Shown one piece after another: positions 38,001 through 53,000 of a stretch of 64,000 bases of DNA (position 1 is the first letter of the stretch; the number at the start of each line of letters is the position of its first letter). Made by a program: the position numbers and the translations under genes. The notes under the pieces are model-generated. The model was not told the origin of the DNA. It did not search any database and worked only from the letters and a program-made list of their open reading frames with translations. The DNA is from Psoroptes ovis. Its lineage: Eukaryota > Arthropoda > Arachnida > Sarcoptiformes > Psoroptidae. The DNA is taken from positions 2,110,501 through 2,174,500 of the forward strand of contig PQWQ01000007.1 in assembly GCA_002943765.1 (NCBI GenBank). Direction: 5' to 3'.

Positions 38001-41000
38001 TTTTCAACTTTTTTAACAATTTTCTTTGTGCCATCTGGTGAAACTTCTATCTCTTCAATAGTTTCAATTACATCTGAAATCTCAATGAATTCAAGAATCT
38101 GTTTATCTTCAGGTGATTCTTCAGTTTCATCGGGTTTCTGCACACGTTTGATAACTTTCTTTGGTTTTTTAGTTTTTTCTTCGACCAAGATGTGTTCGCC
38201 TGGCTTTTCTTCATATTTCTCAGGGAATTTCTTTTCTGGTTTCTTGACAGATTTGATTTTGTGTGTTTTCTTTTCATCGCCTTCAGGCGTAGTTTCGATT
38301 TCTTCGATTGTCTCAACAACCGTAGAAACTTCTATGAACTCAGAAACATCTTTTTCTGGATATTCCTCAGTTATTTCTTCTGGTTTGGTTTCTTTTTTGT
38401 CTTCAGGTTTGAATTCAAAGATAGGTTCAGTTTCATCTTTAACCTCTTCAGGTTTCTTAGGTTTTTTGACAACAATTTTCTTCTTATCTTTCAATTCAAT
38501 TGTTTCTTCACTTAAAGTATCTTCTGGAGTTTTTGGAACTTTTTTGATTATTTTCTTAGGCTTGCCTGTATCATCTGAAAGAATGTGCTCATCAGGTTTT
38601 GGCGAATATTCTTCAGAAATCGTTTCTCCAGGTTTCTTCACTTTTTTGATTTTCTTGACTATTTTCTTTTGGCCTTCTGGCAACATTACGATTTCTTCAA
38701 TAGTCTCTACGACTTCAAAAACTTCTATGTATTCTATTATTTCTTTATCCTCAGGTGTTTCTTCTGTTTCATATGGTTTTTCAACTCGTTTGATAATTTT
38801 CTTTGGTTTTTTAGTTATTTCCTCGACCAAGATGTGTTCCCCTGGTTTTTCTTCATATTTCTCAGGGAATTTCTTCTTAGGTTTCTTAACAGATTTGATT
38901 TTATGTGTTTTCTTTTCTTCACCTTGAGGTGTTGTTTCAATTTCTTCAATTGTTTCAACTACTTCTGATATTTCAATAAATTCAAAAACCTCTTTTCCTG
39001 GAAATTCTTCAGTGGTTTCAGGTTTTGGTTCTTCTTTCTTGAAAATTTCGGGCAGTTTTCGTATTAGCTTCTTCGGTACACCTTTTACATCTTTCAAAAT
39101 ATCTTCGTTAGGTTTTGGTGTATATTCTTCTTCAATTTCGCTGTCCGTTTTCTTAACTTTCTTGACTTTTTTGACAATTTTCTTTTTGCCAAATGGAGAA
39201 AATGAAACTTCTTCATAAGTCTCTACAACATCTGAAATCTCAATAAATTCTCTTATTTCCTTGTCTTCAGGAGATTCTTCTGTCTCATCTGGTCTCTTGA
39301 GACGTTTTATGATTTTCTCTGGTTTTTTGGTTTTTTCATTGACTAATTTGTGTTCTCCTGGTTTTTCTTCGTATTTTTCTGGCAATTTTTTCTCTGGTTT
39401 TTTCACCGTTCTGATTTTATGTATCGGTTTCTTTTCACCTTCAGGCGTAGTTTCGATTTCTTCAGATGTCTCAATAACTTCTGAAATTTCGATGTACTCA
39501 GAAACTTCTTTCTCAGGAAATACTTCAGTTGTTTCCTCCGGTTTTATTTCTCCTTTTTCTACAGGTTTAAATTCAAAAATCGGTTTTATCTCATCTTTTA
39601 CCTCTTCAGGTTTCTTTGGCTTTTTCAAAACGATTTTTTTCTTATCTTTCAACTCAATTGTTTCTTCACATGAAGTATCTTCTGGAGTTTTAAGAACTTT
39701 TTTAATTATTTTCTTAGGTTTACCTTCAACATTTGATAAAATATGTTCATCAGATTTGGGAGCGAATTCTTCGGGTGTTTTTTCGTCGGGTTTTTTGATT
39801 TTTTTGACTTTCTTGACAATTTTCTTTTCTCCATCTGGTGAAAATGAAATCTCTTCAATGGTCTCTATGACATCTGAAATCTCTATGAATTCCAGAACCT
39901 GTTCATCTTCAGGTGATTCTTCTGTTTCATCTGGTTTCTTGACGCGTTTGATAACTTTTTTTGGTTTTTTAGTTTTTTCTTCGACCAAGATGTGTTCGCC
40001 TGGCTTTTCTTCATATTTCTCAGGGAATTTCTTTTCTGGTTTCTTGACAGATTTGATTTTGTGTATTGGTTTTTCTTCACCTTCAGGTGTAGTTTCGATT
40101 TCTTCAATGGTTTCAACCACCGTAGAAACTTCGATGTACTCAAAGACTTCTTTTTCTGGATATTCTTCAGTTGTTTCCTCTGGTTTTATCTCCTCTTTTT
40201 CTTCAGGTTTGAACTCAAAAATGGGTTTCAACTCATCTTTTACTTCTTCAGGTTTCTTGGGTTTTTTGATAACAATTTTCTTCTTATCTTTTGATTCAAC
40301 TGTTTCCATAGGAATTTCTTTCTCAGAGATTTCGGAAATTTTTCGAATTATCTTTTTAGGTTCTCCTTTGTCATCAGTCAAAATATGTTCATCTGGTTTC
40401 GGTTTATATTCTTGTGGAGCTTTTTCTTCAGGCTTTTTCACTTTCTTTACTTTTTTAACAATTTTCTTTTTGTCATCTGGCGTAACTATGATTTCTTCAA
40501 TAGTCTCTACAACATCTGAAATCTCGATGAATTCTGTGATTTCCTTGTCTTCAGGAGATTCTTCAGTTTCATCAGGTTTTCTGACACGCTTTATGATTTT
40601 CTCTGGTTTTTTAGTTTTTTCGTCGACTAATTTGTGTTCTCCGGGTTTTTCTTCATATTTTTCAGGAAATTTTTTCTTAGGTTTTTTCACCAATTTAATT
40701 TTATGTATCGGTTTCGCTTCACCTTCAGGCGTAATTTCGATTTCTTCAATTGTCTCAATTACTTCTGATACTTGGATAAACTCATGAATTTCTTTCTGTG
40801 GAAACTCTTCTGTTGTTTCTGGCATTGTTTCTTTTTTGTCTTCAGGTTTGAATTCAAAAATCGGTTTTGTCTCATCTTTAACCTCTTCAGGCTTCTTTGG
40901 TTTCCTCAAAACGATTTTCTTTTTGTCTTTCAAATCAATCGTTTCTTCACTTAAAGTGTCCTCGGGAGTTTTCGGTACTTTTTTGATTATTTTCTTAGGT

Positions 41001-44000
41001 TGGCCTTTATCATCTGAAAGAATATGCTCCTCGGGTTCCCGTTTATATTCTTCTGGTGTCTTTTCTTCAGGTTTTTTCACTTTTTCCACTTTTTTAACAA
41101 TTTTCTTTTTGCCATCTGGTGACACTTCTATCTCTTCAACAGTCTCGATTACATCTGAAATCTCTATGAATTCAAGAATCTGTTTATCTTCAGGTGATTC
41201 TTCAGTTTCATCTGGTTTCTTAACACGTTTGATGATTTTCTTTGGTTTCTTAGTTTTTTCTTCAACTAAAATGTGTTCGCCTGGTTTTTCTTCGTATTTC
41301 TCTGGGAATTTCTTTTCTGGTTTTTTCACAGATTTAATTTTGTGTATTGGTTTTTCTTCACCTTCAGGCGTTGTCTCAATCTCTTCAATAGTCTCGACAA
41401 CGGTAGATACTTCGATATACTCAGAAACATCTTTTTCTGGATATTCTTCAGTCGTTTCTTCTAGTGTAGTTTCAACTTTCTTTTCTTCAGGTTTGAATTC
41501 AAAAATTGGTTTAGTTTCATCTTTAACCTCTTCAACTTTCTTAAGTTTCTTCACTAAGATTTTCTTTTTGTCTTTCGATTCCGCTGTTTCCATCGGAATT
41601 TCTTTCTCAGAGATTTCTGAAAGTTTACTAATAATTTTCTTTGGTTTGCCTTTGTCATCTGATAAAATGTGTTCATCAGGCTTGGACTCATATTCTTCAG
41701 GAGTCTTTTCTCCAGGTTTTTTCACTTTCTTAACTTTTTTAACAATTTTTTTCTTGCCATCTGGTGACAATGAAACTTCTTCGATTGTTTCTAAAATATC
41801 TGAGATTTCTGTAAATTCAATAATTTCACGATCTTCAGGTGATTCTTCTGTCTCGTCTGGCTTCCTAACTCTTTTAATTATTTTCTTTGGTTTCTTTGTC
41901 TTTTCTTCAACCAAAATATGTTCACCTGGCTTCTCCTCGTATTTCTCTGGGAATTTCTTTTCTGGTTTTTTGACTGATTTAATTTTGTGTGTTTTTCTCT
42001 CTTCACCTTCAGGCGTAGTTTCGATTTCTTCAATTGATTCAATCACTTCAGATACTTCAATATATTCTGAAACTTTTTCTTCGGGATATTCTTCTGTTTC
42101 CAATGGTTTGATTCTTTCTTTTTCGGGAATTCCAGTTATTTTTTTGATTATCTTAATAGGTTGACCTTTTTCATCTGACAAAACATGTTGATCAGGTTTT
42201 GGCTTGTATTCCTCTGGCATCTTTTCATCCGGTTTTTTCACCTTTTTGATTTTCTTGATCGTTTTCTTTTCCCCTTCCGGCGTATACGAAATATCCTCAG
42301 TAGTTTCTAAAACTTCGAAAATTTCGATGAATTCAAGAACTTCTTTGTCTTCAGGTGATTTTTCAGTTTCGTCTGGTTTCTCCACACGTTTGATTATTTT
42401 CTTAGGTTTCTGCGTTTTTTCCTCCACCAAGATGTGTTCTCCAGGTTTTTCTTCATATTTTTCAGGGAATTTTTTCTTCGGTTTCTTTACCGATTTGATT
42501 TTATGTATCGATTTCTTTTCACCTTCAGGAGTGGTTTCTATTTCTTCGATTGTCTCAACAACCGTAGATACTTTAATGTACTCAGAAACATCTTTTTCAG
42601 GATATTCCTCAATTGTTTCTTCTAGTGTAGTTTCAACTTTATCTTCAGGTTTGAATTCAAAAATCGGCTGAGTTTCATCTTCTACATCTTCAGGTTTCTT
42701 GACCTTTTTGACAATCATTTTCTTCTTGCGCACCAACTCAATTGTTTCTTCACATGAAGTATCTTCTGGAGTTTTAGGAACTTTTTTAATTATTTTCTTA
42801 GGTTTACCCTCAACATCTGATAAAATATGTTCATCAGGTTTAGGAGAATATTCTTTTGGTGTTTTTTCTTCTGGTTTTTTGATTTTTTTGATAATTTTCT
42901 TTTCTCCATCTGGTGATAATGAAATCTCTTCAACGGTCTCTAAGACATCTGAAATCTCAAAAAATTCTAGAACCTGCTTATCCTCAGGCAATTCTTCAGT
43001 TTCATCTGGTTTCTTCACACGTTTAACAATTTTCTTTGGCTTTTTGGTTTTTTCGTCGACTAATTTGTGTTCTCCGGGTTTTTCTTCATATTTCTCAGGG
43101 AATTTCTTTTCTGGTTTTTTGACAGATTTAATTTTGTGTGTTTTCTTTTCTTCACCTTCAGGTGTAGTTTCGATTTCTTCGATTGTCTCAACAACCGTCG
43201 AAACTTCAATATATTCAGAAACATCTTTTGCTGGATATTCTTCAGTTGTTTCTTCGGGTGTAATTTTTGAGACTTTTTTAATTATCTTTTTTGGTTCACC
43301 TTTTTTATCTGACAAGATATGTTCATCAGGTTTAGGCTGGTATTCTTCTGTAGCCTTTTCTGTAGGTTTCATGACCTTTTTCACTTTTTTGATAGTTTTC
43401 TTTTTGCCCTCGGGTGTTAATGCAATTTCTTCGACAGTTTCAACAATATCTGAAATCTCAATGAATTCAAGAATCTGTTTATCGTCAGGTGATTCTTCGG
43501 TTTCTTCTGGTTTCTTGATACGTTTGATGATTTTCTTCGGTTTTTTAGTTTTTTCTTCAACCAATATATGTTCACCGGGTTTTTCATCGTAATACTGAGG
43601 GAATTTCTTCTCTGGTTTCTTAACCAATTTTATTTTGTGTGTTGTCTTTTCTTCACCTTCAGGCGTAGTTACGATTTCTTCGATTGTTTCAACAACCGTA
43701 GATACTTCGATGTACTCAGAAACATCTTTTTCAGGATATTCCTCAATTGTTTCTTCTGGTTTTCCAAGTTTGGTTTCATCTTTTTCAGGGGTTTTTGTGA
43801 CTTTTCTAATTATTTTCTTTGGTTTACCTTTGACATCTGATAAGATATGCTGGTCAGGTTTAGACTTATACTCTTCAGGACTCTTTTCTTCGGGTTTTTT
43901 CACTTTCTTAACTTTTTTGATAATTTTTTTCTTGCCTTCTGGTGACAATGAAAATTCTTCGATAGTTTCTAGAATATCGGAAACTTCTGTGAACTCAAGA

Positions 44001-47000
44001 ATTTGCTTATCTTCAGGCGATTCTTCGGTTTCTTCTGGCTTCTTAACACGTTTAATAATTTTCTTCGGTTTTTTAGTTTTTTCTTCGACTAAAATGTGTT
44101 CTCCTGGTTTCTCTTCATATTTCTCAGGGAATTTTTCCTCTGGTTTTTTGACCAATTTTATTTTATGTATTGGTTTTTCTTCACCTTCAGGTGTAGTCTC
44201 AATTTCTTCGATTGTTTCAATTACTTCTGAAACTTCAATGTACTCTGAAACCTCTTTTTCTGGATATTCTTCAGTTGTTTCCTCTTGTTTTGTCTCTTCT
44301 TTTTCTTCAGGTTTGAATTCAAAGATTGGTTTAGTTTCATCTTTTACCTCTTCGGGTTTCTTAGGTTTTTTCAAAACAATTTTCTTCTTATCTCTCAAAT
44401 CAATCGTTTCTTCACTTAATGTATCTTCTGGTGTTTCCGATATTTTTCGGATTATTTTCTTAGGTTTACCTTTCACATCTGATAAAATATGTTCATCAGG
44501 TTTAGACTTATACTCTTCAGGAGTCTTTTCATGCTTCTTCACTTTCTTAACTTTTTTGATAATTTTTTTCTTGCCATCTGGTGACAACGAAATTTCCTCA
44601 ATAGTTTCTAAAATATCGGACACTTCTGTGAATTCAAGAATTTGTTTATCTTCAGGTGATTCTTCAGTTTCATCTGGTTTTTGCACACGTTTGATGATTT
44701 TCTTTGGTTTCTTTGTTTTTTCTTCGACTAAAATGTGTTCTCCTGGTTTCTCCTCATATTTCTCAGGGAATTTCTTTTCTGGTTTTTTGACAGATTTGAT
44801 TTTGTGTGTTGTCTTTTCTTCACCTTCAGGCGTTATTTCTATTTCTTCGATTGTCTTAATAACCTCTGAAACTTCAACGTATTCTGAAACATCTTTTTCT
44901 GGAAATTCTTCTGTCGTTTCCACTGGCTTTATTTCTTTGGTTTCCGTAAGTTTCCTAATTACTTTAACAGGTTTACCTTTGTCATCGGCCAAAACATGCT
45001 CACCAGATTTCGGTTTGAATTCTTCCGGCGTCTCCTCCAGAGGTTTTTTGACTTTTTTGACTTTTTCAACAATTTTCTTTTTGCCGAAGGGAGACATTGA
45101 AACTTCTTCAATAGTCTCTATGACATCTGAAATCTCGACGAATTCTAAAATCTGTCTGTCTTCAGGTGATTCTTCTGTTTCATCTGGTTTCTTTAAACGT
45201 TTGATGATTTTCTTTGGTTTCATCGTTTTTTCTTCTACCAAAATGTGTTCACCTGGTTTTTTATCATAATATTCAGGGAATTTCTTTTCTGGTTTCTTAA
45301 CCAACTTTATTTTGTGTGTTGTCTTTTCTTCACCTTCAGGCGTAGTTACGATTTCTTCGATTGTCTCAACAACCGTAGAGACTTCGATATACTCTGAAAT
45401 ATCTCTCTCGGGATATTCTTCAGTTGTTTCTACTGGTTTGATCTCCTCTTTTTCTGGAATTTCAGTTGCTTTTTTGATAATCTTAATGGGTTCACCTTTT
45501 AAATCTGTTAAAATATGTTCATCAGGTTTCGGTCTGTATTCTTTTGGAATTTTTTCTTCAGGTTTTTTCACTTTCTTCACTTTTTTAACAATCTTTTTGG
45601 TGTCATCTGGTGACACTACGATCTCTTCAATAGTCTCCATCATATCTGAAATCTCAATGAATTCTAGAACCTGCTTATCTTCAGGTAATTCTTCAGTTTC
45701 ATCTGGTTTCTTTACACGTTTAACGATTTTCTTTGGTTTCTTTGTTTTCTCTTCTAGCAAGATATGTTCACCTGGCTTTTTTTCATATTTCTCAGGGAAT
45801 TTCTTTTCTGGTTTTTTCACCGATTTTATTTTGTGTGTTGTCTTTTCTTCGCCTTCAGGCGTTGTCTCTATTTCTTGAATAGTTTCAACAACCTCTGAAA
45901 CTTCAATGTATTCTGAAACCTCTTTTTCTGGAAATACTTCGGTCGTTTCATCTGATTTGGGTTCCTTCCTGTCGACAGGTTTGAATTCAAAGATAGGCCT
46001 AGTTTCATCAGTTACTTCTTCAGGTTTTTTCGGTTTTTTCAAAACTATTTTCTTTTTGTCTTTCAAATCCATCTTCTCTTCGCTTATGGCATCATCTAGA
46101 GTTTCTTGGACTCTTTTAATTATTTTCTTTGGTTTGCCTTTTTCATCTGACAAAATATGTTCATCAGGCTTGCGCTTAAATTCTTCCGACGCTTTTTCTT
46201 CAGGTCTTTGGACTTTCTTTACTTTTCTAACAATTTTCTTTTTCCCTTCCGGCGTTAATGAAATTTCCTCAGTAGTTTCGAGGACCTCAGAAATTTCGAT
46301 GAATTTAAGAATTTCCTTATCTTCAGGTATTTCTTGAGTCTCATCAGGTTTCTTAACACGTTTTATGATTTTCTTGGGTTTCTTAGTTTTTTCTTCCACC
46401 AAGATATGTTCGCCAGGTTTTTCTTTATATCTTTCAGGGTAGTTTTTGTCTGGTTTTTTCACCGATTTAATTTTATGTATTGGTTTTTCTTCACCTTCAG
46501 GTGTAGTCTCAATTTCTTCGATTGTTTCAATTACTTCTGAAACTTCAATGTACTCTGAAACCTCTTTTTCTGGATATTCTTCAGTTGTTTCCTCTTGTTT
46601 TGTCTCTTCTTTTTCTTCAGGTTTGAATTCAAAGATTGGTTTAGTTTCATCTTTTAACTCTTCGGGTTTCTTAGGTTTTTTCAAAACAATTTTCTTCTTA
46701 TCTCTCAAATCAATCGTTTCTTCACTTAATGTATCTTCTGGTGTTTCCGATATTTTTCGGATTATTTTCTTAGGTTTACCTTTCACATCTGATAAAATAT
46801 GTTCATCAGGTTTAGACTTATACTCTTCAGGAGTCTTTTCAGGCTTTTTCACTTTCTTAACTTTTTTGATAATTTTCTTTTTCTTGCCATCTGGTGACAA
46901 CGAAATTTCCTCAATTGTTTCTAAAATATCGGAAACTTCTGTGAACTCAAGAATTTGTTTATCTTCAGGTGATTCTTCAGTTTCATCTGGTTTTTGCACA

Positions 47001-50000
47001 CGTTTGATTATTTTCTTCGGTTTTTTAGTTTTTTCTTCCACCACGATATGTTCGCCTGGCTTTTCTTTATATTTTTCAGGATAGTTTTTCTCTGGTCTTT
47101 TGACCATTTTGATTTTGTGTATCGGTTTTTCTCCCCCTTCAGGCGTAGTTTCGATTTCTTCAATAGTCTCGACAACCTCGGACACTTCAATATATTCAGA
47201 TACATCTTTTTCTGGATACTCTTCGGTTGTTTCCTCTGGTTTGGTTTCATCTTCTGGTTTGGAATCAAAAATTGGTTCAATCTTATCATCAATTTGTTTT
47301 TCTTTGATTTTTATTTTTTTAGGTTTTTTACCTAATTTTTCTCGAATAATGTCTTCAAATTCATCCATTTCTTCTGTTAATGATTTTAGCTGTTCAACAT
47401 CTTTTTTAAATTTCAAAATTTTAGTTTTATCATGTTTATCTTCAATTTTCTCCAACTCAGATGGTTTTTCCTCAACTAATTTCAATTCTTTCAACATTTC
47501 ATCAATATCCGATTTAATAATATCTTCTTTTCGTTTATCATCCAATGTTTGTTTATCGTCTTCAAATGTTTTCGTTATTTCATCAATCAATGATTCGATT
47601 TGTTTTCTAGTTACATCTTCAGTTTTTAATTCTTTTGTTGGTTTTTCTTTGATAATCCGGATAGGTTTTCCATCATTATCCAATAATAAATGTTCATCTG
47701 GTTTCAATTCATAATCAACAAAAATGATATTCGTACGAATATGTCTAACTTTAATAAATTTATGAATAATTGTTTTCTTCACAATTTTATGTACTCTTCT
47801 GATTGTTTCGATTATTTCATATTCTTCGATGAATTCAATACGTTCATCAATTTTCTCTTCTGGTTTATTTATTTTTCGAATAACATTAATTGGTTTTTCC
47901 GTTTTTCCATCAAACAATACATGATCATCATCAGACTTGACGTATTTGATTGGTTTTTCATCAGATAAATTTTTAACGATGTCTATCATTGTCACTACTT
48001 TCTTCTCACCATTAGGCTGAGTTTCAATTTTTTCTATTGTTTCAACAACATCGGAAACTATGATAAATTGGAAATAATCCTTTTCGGTGAATTCAACTTC
48101 TTCTTCCACCAAATCTTCTCCCAATTTCTCATAACTTTTGATAATTTCTTTTTGATCGTCTTTCAATATTTTTTTGATTATTTTTTTAGGTTTTCCTTTG
48201 TCATCTGATAAAATATGTTCATCAGGTTTTGGCTTATATTCTTCTGGCGACTTTTTCTCTGGTTTTTTCACTTTTTTAACAATTTTCTTCTTGCCCTCTG
48301 GTGACAATGAAACTTCTTCGATAGTTTCTAAAATATCGGAAACTTCTGTGAACTCAAGAATTTGCTTATCTTCAGGTGATTCTCCGGTTTCTTCTGGTTT
48401 CTTAACACGTTTGATGATTTTCTTGGGTTTCTTAGTTTTTTGTTCGACTAAGATGTGTTCGCCCGGTTTTTCATCATAATACTCAGGGAATTTTTTCTCC
48501 GGTTTTTTCACCAATTTGATTTTATGAGCAGATTTCTCTTCACCCTCGGTCGTCAATTGGATTTCTTCGATTGTCTCGATTACTTCTGCAATTTCAATAT
48601 ACTCAGCAACCAATTCTTTCGGAATTTCTTGGAGTTTTCGAATTATTTTCTTTGGTTTACCTTGGTCATCTGATAAAATATGTTCATCAGATTCTGGCTT
48701 ATATTCTTCTGGCGACTTTTCTTCTGGTTTTTTCACTTTTTTAACTCTTTTAACAATTTTTTTCTTGCCATCTGGTGACATTAAAATTTCCTCGATTGTT
48801 TCTAAGATATCGGAAACTTCTGTGAACTCAAGAATTTGTTTATCTTCAGGTGATTCTTCAGTTTCATCTCGTTTCTTAACACGTTTGATGATTTTCTTTG
48901 GTTTCTTAGTTTTTTCTTCAACTAAAATGTGTTCGCCTGGTTTTTCTTCATATTTTTCTGGCAATTTTTTCTCTGGTTTTTTCACCAATTTGATTTTGTG
49001 TTTTGTTTTTTCTTCACCTTGAGGCGTTGTCTCAATCTCTTCAATAGTCTCGACAACGGTAGATACTTCAATATACTCAGAAACATCTTTTTCTGGATAT
49101 TCTTCAGTCGTTTCTTCTAGTGTAGCTTCAACTTTCTTTTCTTCAGGTCTGAACTCAAAGATTGGTTTAGTTTCATCTTTAACCTCATCGGGTTTCTTAG
49201 ATTTTTTCAAAACAATTTTCTTCTTATCTTTTAATTCGATTGTTTCTTCACTTGAAGTATCGTCTGGAGTTTTAGGGACTTTTTTGATTATCTTTTTCGG
49301 TTTACCTTCAACATCTGATAAAATATGTTCACCAGTTTTAGGAATAAATTCTTCTGGCGTTTTTTCCTCAGGTTTCTTAATTTTTCTGACTCTTTTGATA
49401 ATTTTCTTTTTACCCTCGGGCGTGAATGCCGTTTCTTCAACAGTTTCAATGATATCTGAGATTGTTGTGAATTCGAGCACTTGTTTGTCTTCGACTAACT
49501 CTTCTGTTTCCTCTGGTTTCCTCACGCGTTTGATGATTTTACTCGGTTTTTTAGTTTTTTCTTCGACCAAAATGTGTTCACCTGGTTTCTCCTCATATTT
49601 CTCAGGGATTTTCTTCTCTGGTTTTTTTACTAATTTGATTTTGTGTGTTGTCTTTTCTTCGCCTTCAGGAGTAATCTCGATTTCCTCGATTGTCTTGATC
49701 ACTTCCGATATTTCAATATACTCTGGAACTTCTCTTTCAGGATATTCTTCAAGTTTTTTCACAGGTTGTTTGATTACTTGTTTTTTCGGTTTGAGTTTCT
49801 TGATTATTTTCTTAGGTTTTCCTTTGTCATCTGATAAGATGTGTTCCTCGGGTTTCGGCGAATATTCTTCTGGCCTCTTTTCTTCAGGTTTCATTACTTT
49901 CTTAACTTTCTTAACAATTTTTTTCTTGCCTTCTGGTGACAATGAAATCTCTTCAATAGTTTCAATTACATCTGAAATCTCAATGAATTCAAGAATTATT

Positions 50001-53000
50001 TTATCTTCAGGTGATTCTTCAGTCTCATCTGGTTTCTTAACTCTTTTGATTATTTTCTTTGGTTTCTTAGTTTTTTCTTCGACTAAGATGTGTTCACCTG
50101 GTTTTTCTTCGTATTTTTCTGGCAATTTTTTCTCTGGTTTTTTCACCAATTTGATTTTGTGTGTCGATTTCTCTTCACCTTCAGGCGTAGTCTCAGTTTC
50201 CTCGATTGTCTCAATAACATCTGATACTTCAATATACTCAGTAGTGTCTCTTGTTGGAATTTCTTCAAGTTTACGGATTATTTTCTTCGGGGTACCTTTT
50301 TTATCTGATAGAATATGTTCCTCAGGCTTTGGCTTATATTCTACTGGAACCTTTTCTTCGGGTTTTTTCACTTTCTTTACTTTTTTAACAATATGTTTCT
50401 CTTTATCCGGTGACAGTACGATCTCTTCAACTGTCTCAATTATATCTGAAACTTCAGTGAATTCAAGAATTTCTTTATCTTCAGGCAATTCTTCGGTTTC
50501 ATCTGGTTTCTTAACTCTTTTAATGATTTTCTTTGGTTTCTTAGTTTTTTCTTCGACTAAGATGTGCTCTCCTGGTTTTTCCTCGAATTTCTCAGCAAAT
50601 TTTCTCTCCGGTTTTTTAACTGATTTGATTTTGTGTATTGGTTTTTCTTCACCCTCTGGTGTAATTTCAATTTCTTCAATTGTTTCGATTACTTCTGATA
50701 CTTCAATATACTCATGAATTTCTTTTTCTGGATATTCTTCAGTTGTCTCCTCTGGTTTTGTCTCTTCTTTTTCTTTAGGTTTGAATTCAAAAATCGGTTT
50801 CATTTCATCTCTGACATCTTCAGGTTTCTTAGGTTTTTTGACGACAATTTTCTTCTTATCTTTCAATTCAATTGTTTCTTTACTTAAAGTATCTGTTGGA
50901 GTCTTCATAAGTTTTTTGATGATCTTCTTAGGTTTACCTTTATTATCTGACAAAATATGTTCATCATATTTCGGAATATATTCTTTCGGTGCTTTTTCAT
51001 CTGGTTTCTTGATTTTTTTCACTTTTTTGATAACTTTCTGTTTACCATCTGGCGATAATATAATTTCTTCAATTATCTCTTTAATTTCGGAAACTTCGAT
51101 GAATTCTAAAATTTCTTTATCTTCAGGCGATTCTTCTGTCTCATCTGGTTTCTTAACTCTTTTAATAATTTTCTTTGGTTTCTTAGTTTTTTCTTCGAAC
51201 AAGATGTGTTCGCCTGGTTTTTCATCATAATACTCAGGGAACTTTTTCTCTGGTTTTTTCACCAATTTTATTGTGTGCATAGATTTTTCTTCACCTTCTG
51301 GAGTAGTTTCAATCTCTACGATCGTTTCGACTACATCTGCTATTTCAATATACTCAAAAACATCTTTTTTCGTAATTTTTCGAATTATCTTCTTAGGTTC
51401 ACCTTTGACATCTGATAAAATATGTTCATCAGGTTTAGACTTATACTCTTCAGGAGTCTTTTCATGCTTCTTCACTTTCTTAACTTTTTTGATAATTTTT
51501 TTCTTGCCATCTGGTGACAACGAAATTTCCTCAATAGTTTCTAAAATATCGGACACTTCTGTGAATTCAAGAATTTGTTTATCTTCAGGTGATTCTTCAG
51601 TTTCATCTGGTTTTTGCACACGTTTGATGATTTTCTTTGGTTTCTTAGTTTTTTCTTCAACTAAAATGTGTTCGCCTGGTTTTTCTTCATATTTCTCCGG
51701 GAATTTCTTTTCTGGTTTTTTCACAGATTTAATTTTGTGTTTTGTTTTTTCTTCACCTTCAGGTGTTATTTCTATTTCTTCGATTGTCTCAATAACCTCT
51801 GAAACTTCAATGTACTCTGAAACCTCTTTTCCTGGGAATTCTTCTGTCGTTTCTTCTAGTTTGGATTCCTTTTTGTCTTCAGGTTTGAACTCAAAGATAG
51901 GCTTGGTTTCATCTTTGACGTTTTCAGGCTTTTTCTTTGGCTTTTTCAAAACCATTTTCGTCTTATCTTTTAATTCAATGGTTTCTTGGCGCAATGAATC
52001 TTCGAATGTTTTTGGAACTTTCTTGATTATCTTTTTAGGTTTGCCTTTTACATCTGATAAAATATGTTCATCAGGTTTAGGAGCGAATTCTTCGGGTGTT
52101 TTTTCATCTGGTTTCTTGATTTTTTTGACTTTTTTGATAATTTTCTTTTTGCCCTCAGGTGTTGCTGCAATTTCTTCCACAGTTTCAATAATATCTGAAA
52201 TTTCTGTGAATTCAAGAATTTCTCTATCATCAGGTGATTCTTCAGTTTCATCTGGTTTCTTGACGCGTTTGATAATTTTCTTTGGTTTCTTAGTCTTTTC
52301 TTCTACCAAAATGTGTTCACCAGGTTTTTCATCGTAATATTCAGGGAATTTCTTCTCTGGTTTCTTAACCAATTTTATTTTGTGTGTTGTCTTTTCTTCA
52401 CCTTCAGGTGTAGTTTCGATTTCTTCTATTGTCTCAACTACTTCTGATATTTCGATAAACTCTAAAATTTCTTTCTCTGGATATTCTCCAGTTGTTTCCT
52501 GTGGCTTGGTTTCTTGTTTTTTCGGGAGTTTCTTGATTATTTTCTTTGGTTCACCTTTTACATCTGATAAAATATGTTCATCAGGTTTCGACTTGTATTC
52601 TTCAGGCCTCTTTTCTTCAGGTTTCCTTATTTTTTTGACTTTCTTAACAATTTTTTTCTTGCCATCTGGTGACATTGAAACTTCTTCGATAGTCTCTAAA
52701 ATGTCCGAAACTTCGGTGAACTCAAGAATCTCTTTATCTTCAGGTGATTCTTCAGTCTCTCCTGGTTTCTTAACTCTTTTGATGATTTTCTTTGGTTTCT
52801 TCGTTCTTTCTTCAACCAAGATGTGTTCACCAGGTTTTTCATCGTAATATTCAGGCAATTTCTTCTCTGGTTTCTTAACGAATTTTATTTTGTGTGTTGT
52901 CTTTTCTTCACCTTCAGGTGTAGTTTCGATTTCTTCGATTGTCTCTACAACCGTAGATACTTCGATATACTCAGAAACATCTTTTTCTGGATATTCTTCA

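Noticed and set aside
43635..45269. Long plus-strand Ser/Phe-rich open frames (this one 544 codons; similar ones at 39261-40787, 40836-42164, 49284-50717 and many more) as genes on the opposite strand
   Set aside because: They mirror the repeats of the minus-strand frame codon for codon, change whenever the repeats change, and have no independent start or splice context. They are antisense shadows.
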